Shown here piece after piece: positions 61,336-64,000 of a DNA stretch of 64,000 bases (the first letter of the stretch is position 1; each line of letters begins with the position of its first letter). The notes under the pieces were generated by a model that saw only the letters and a list, made by a program, of their open reading frames with translations, searched no databases and had not been told where the DNA came from. Source of the stretch: Beaufortia kweichowensis (taxonomy: Eukaryota; Chordata; Actinopteri; Cypriniformes; Gastromyzontidae); NCBI GenBank assembly GCA_019155185.1, contig CM032802.1, positions 1,646,001-1,710,000 of the forward strand. The letters run 5' to 3'. The translations under genes were made by a program, and so were the position numbers.

Positions 61336-64000
61336 CAATCACGTTTCCACCAGAAAATGTAAAAATCTAGTTAATCTTATGCATCTGTTGTATGATTTTA
61401 TTTGAGAAACTCTTGCAGGTGAGCTGTGCCTGTACGCTTTATTTGATGCTCTGAGCACAATACAAGAACATGATGTTTTAATATTTTACTCACTTCTTTT
61501 GACTCGCTCAAGAGCAATTTCATCAGCCATCCATGTAAAAAAAGGCCAAAAAAGATTTGGTCAAGATGTAAAGTACAGACCAACATCAATCAGATCTCTT
61601 GAGCAGTTTTCTTGCTTCTAAGAATCCAAACCTATTTGAGCGTTATGGACACACCGAAGCACTTTGTACCGTCTGTGTTCTCTGTAAAGCTGGTGAAAGA
61701 GCCAGAGACACGCGGTAGTTCAGTAAAGCTTTCATGCACTGAACTTTCTCACAAACACAGAAATTGTGAGGCTAAAGAGGCCGATCCCACTGTGTCTCTG
61801 GACTGAATGCTTCCTTTCACATTCCTTTTGATGTGAAGAACTGGGACGCACTGGTAAAATGCGTTGTTTTCTGTTTGTGGTCATTCTTACAACTCGAGAG
61901 ATTTATTTATTTGAGTTAACCTAAAAGATTTCAGACTCAAGTTGTGGCACATTAAGAAGTGCAATGAGCATTGGCGTGTTAAACAAGTGCAAAACACAAA
62001 GATTGAAAATGTTGTGTTAGGTTGGCTTATGTTGGACGGTTGGCAATGCTTTGGTTATGTGACCAGACGATTTACAAACAGCTCATTTGAACAAATATCT
62101 TAACTTGAATATTGAACTACAACCAGATTTATAAGTGAGGTTTTGCATGAGCAAGCAATACTACATTATTCTCAGAAAATATAAACATTTTATAATTGTT
62201 AATCAGTGTTGGTATATTTTAGTGAGATTTGTCTAACAAGTTTCACCATCATCCACTGACAAATACTGACAAAAAAGTAACTAAATGTAACTTTAATACA
62301 TCTTGTAAAAGTTTTCTGAAAAAAACCCCATAAAATTTAGCTTAAGATAAGCAAACATATCTGTAAAATGGGGTGAGAAAAATAATATTAATTCAAGAAT
62401 ATTTTTTCAACCCATTGGCATATGTTTTTCTTTTCTGTTTTTAAGCAACTCATTTAATTCTTAGATATTTGTACTGCAAAACAAGACAAAAATGCTACGT
62501 AAGAAAGACTTGAAGTATAACCAAAAAAACAAACAGCTGTTCCATAATTCCTGACCAGCTCATGTCAAGTCTGTTGTATAATACAAGTAGACACTAAACA
62601 CTATAGGAGTTGTTTTTGTTTGTGTAACCTTGATAGAGGTTCTAGTTCAAATAAATGTGTGTGTCGTGTTTATCAGTGATGTACAGAGAACAACAAACTT
62701 CTCTTCTAACCTACCCTGGGATTTATGTTTTAAAAACCTCAAAATACTGCTGGTAAATGAAAATAAATCTGAGTGATCTGGAGTGAAATTCAACTGTACT
62801 CTGTTGGATTTAGATGTTTAGATGTTGCCTCAGAGCAGCGGTGGATTTGCTCGTCCCTGAAGCGCGCAGGTGCGGCTCACATAAACTTTGTTGTTGTCCT
62901 AACAATCCTCAGAAATTGTGTCTCTAATGCCACAGTAGCAAAGCCAAATATCTGTACTGACTGAAACAAAAGATTTAATGGTTTTATAAAGCCCCACAAA
63001 CTGAATTTTAACCGTCTCTTACAAACTGGTGGTTTTGTGAATTCAATGCATCCAGTGTTTTCTACGTTCATAATTGCTGTTGGGTTTGTTTCATGTTCTC
63101 ATTATATTGCATGCAGCTGTAGATCAGTAAGCATCAGTTTGGCAGGACCGTCTGTAGAAGTGCTCATTTCTCTTTGTGTTTCTGTCACAGTACGGCACTC
63201 CTACACAAAACCTATAGACATCACACTCCCATCACGAGCCACAGATGAATACTGACTAACTCCATATCTTTATCCAACAGCTGAAAAGGACTTTAGCCCT
63301 TATTTAACATGAATATTGTGTAGAGCTTTAAAGCTGCAAGCTTTAACTTTTAATGGTTAAAAATCAAAACAAAAAAAAAGTTTTTGCAAGTACATGAAAG
63401 GTCAGTGTTGAAAACCATCTCCTTACCTTATCTTACCCAGATTCACAACGGTAAGCCCATATTAATGTAATGATTTATAGTTTAAGCTGTTGCATACAAT
63501 TTTGTTGGAAATATCATTTTGATGTAATTTTAATTTAACTCAAATATAGATAAGTATTATAACCTGCAATTTTGTGTTTCAGATATGGTCATATGGCAAA
63601 TTTTATAGACTGCAATCAAAATAGTAATTTAAAAATAGATTGCATATTAATTAAAAAAAAATTATATGTATATAATGTGAAACATTAGAATGGTAAGTCA
63701 TTGTTTTGTAATTTTTTTTAAATTTTAATGTCTGTGTTAAAAATATATTTTGTCTTTGTAAATTGAAAAAAAATTATTATTTTGTATTTTTATATTAAAA
63801 AAACTTATATAAACATATGTATTTATTACATTTAGAAATGCTAAAATAGTTAAATAATTTAAAACACTGGGATTGTAAGTCATTGGTTTGTAATTATTTT
63901 AATTAAATTATTGTGCTTGAAATGCATTTTCTTTGGGTTGATTTAAAAAGTTGATTACATTAAATTCAAAGTAATTAAACTTTATATTAATATTTTTTTT
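61336..64000. other. No gene seen; very AT-rich end
   Basis: Short frames only. One acceptor (TCTTTGTGTTTCTGTCACAG, ending near 63190) precedes about 21 open codons to a stop at 63255, with nothing else to support an exon. From about 63600 the sequence is almost wholly A and T runs. Confidence 0.4.

Overview
The window looks like a stretch of teleost fish nuclear DNA, most likely a cyprinid-type genome. It is AT-rich and gene-poor, with long dinucleotide microsatellites (GA/CT, CA, TA) and many short non-autonomous DNA transposons. It also holds tRNA-derived SINE pieces with the fish tail motif of the GGATAAAAGC..CT(A)CTAAAT type. There are no bacterial-style gene arrays, operons, CRISPR arrays or rRNA genes. 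No protein in the window could be assigned to a family, so every coding call is a candidate from splice-site, frame and composition reading only.

0-9 kb: a GA tract at the edge, a complete 298-bp MITE, a second MITE type, and then the most promoter-like place in the window. This is a CpG-dense patch at 7.54-8.11 kb with a perfect YY1-type motif. Candidate first exons leave it on both strands: a minus-strand start at 7.43 kb that is in phase with a second exon at 6.81-6.94 kb, and a plus-strand exon at 7.68-7.81 kb whose phase fits an exon at 13.96 kb. Two RFX X-box palindromes lie 1-2 kb away.

9-33 kb: intron-like or intergenic DNA with mobile debris. It includes an inverted pair of one MITE family (10.3/11.3 kb), a hAT-type MITE with intact 8-bp target duplication (16.1 kb), two Tc1/mariner-type MITEs (17.6 and 22.2 kb), SINEs, an ATTCT pentanucleotide array (25.1 kb), non-repetitive blocks that could be conserved non-coding elements (27.0, 30.0-30.8 kb), and a near-perfect 68-bp-arm hairpin at 31.85-32.00 kb.

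33-41 kb: a GTCT-rich minisatellite (34.3 kb) and the longest open frame of the window, 241 codons at 37.0-37.7 kb, of unknown identity.

41-58 kb: a series of short splice-site-bounded segments on the plus strand (41.49, 44.95, 46.38, 47.33, 52.36, 56.75, 57.25 kb). Some have compatible reading phases and they may be exons of one spliced transcript, coding or not. Two long CT tracts (41.8, 51.6 kb) and a two-unit tandem duplication carrying tRNA-like sequence (53.6-54.3 kb) lie among them.

58-64 kb: more MITEs, a long non-repetitive block at 60.6-61.1 kb that resembles a regulatory element, and an AT-rich end with nothing recognisable.
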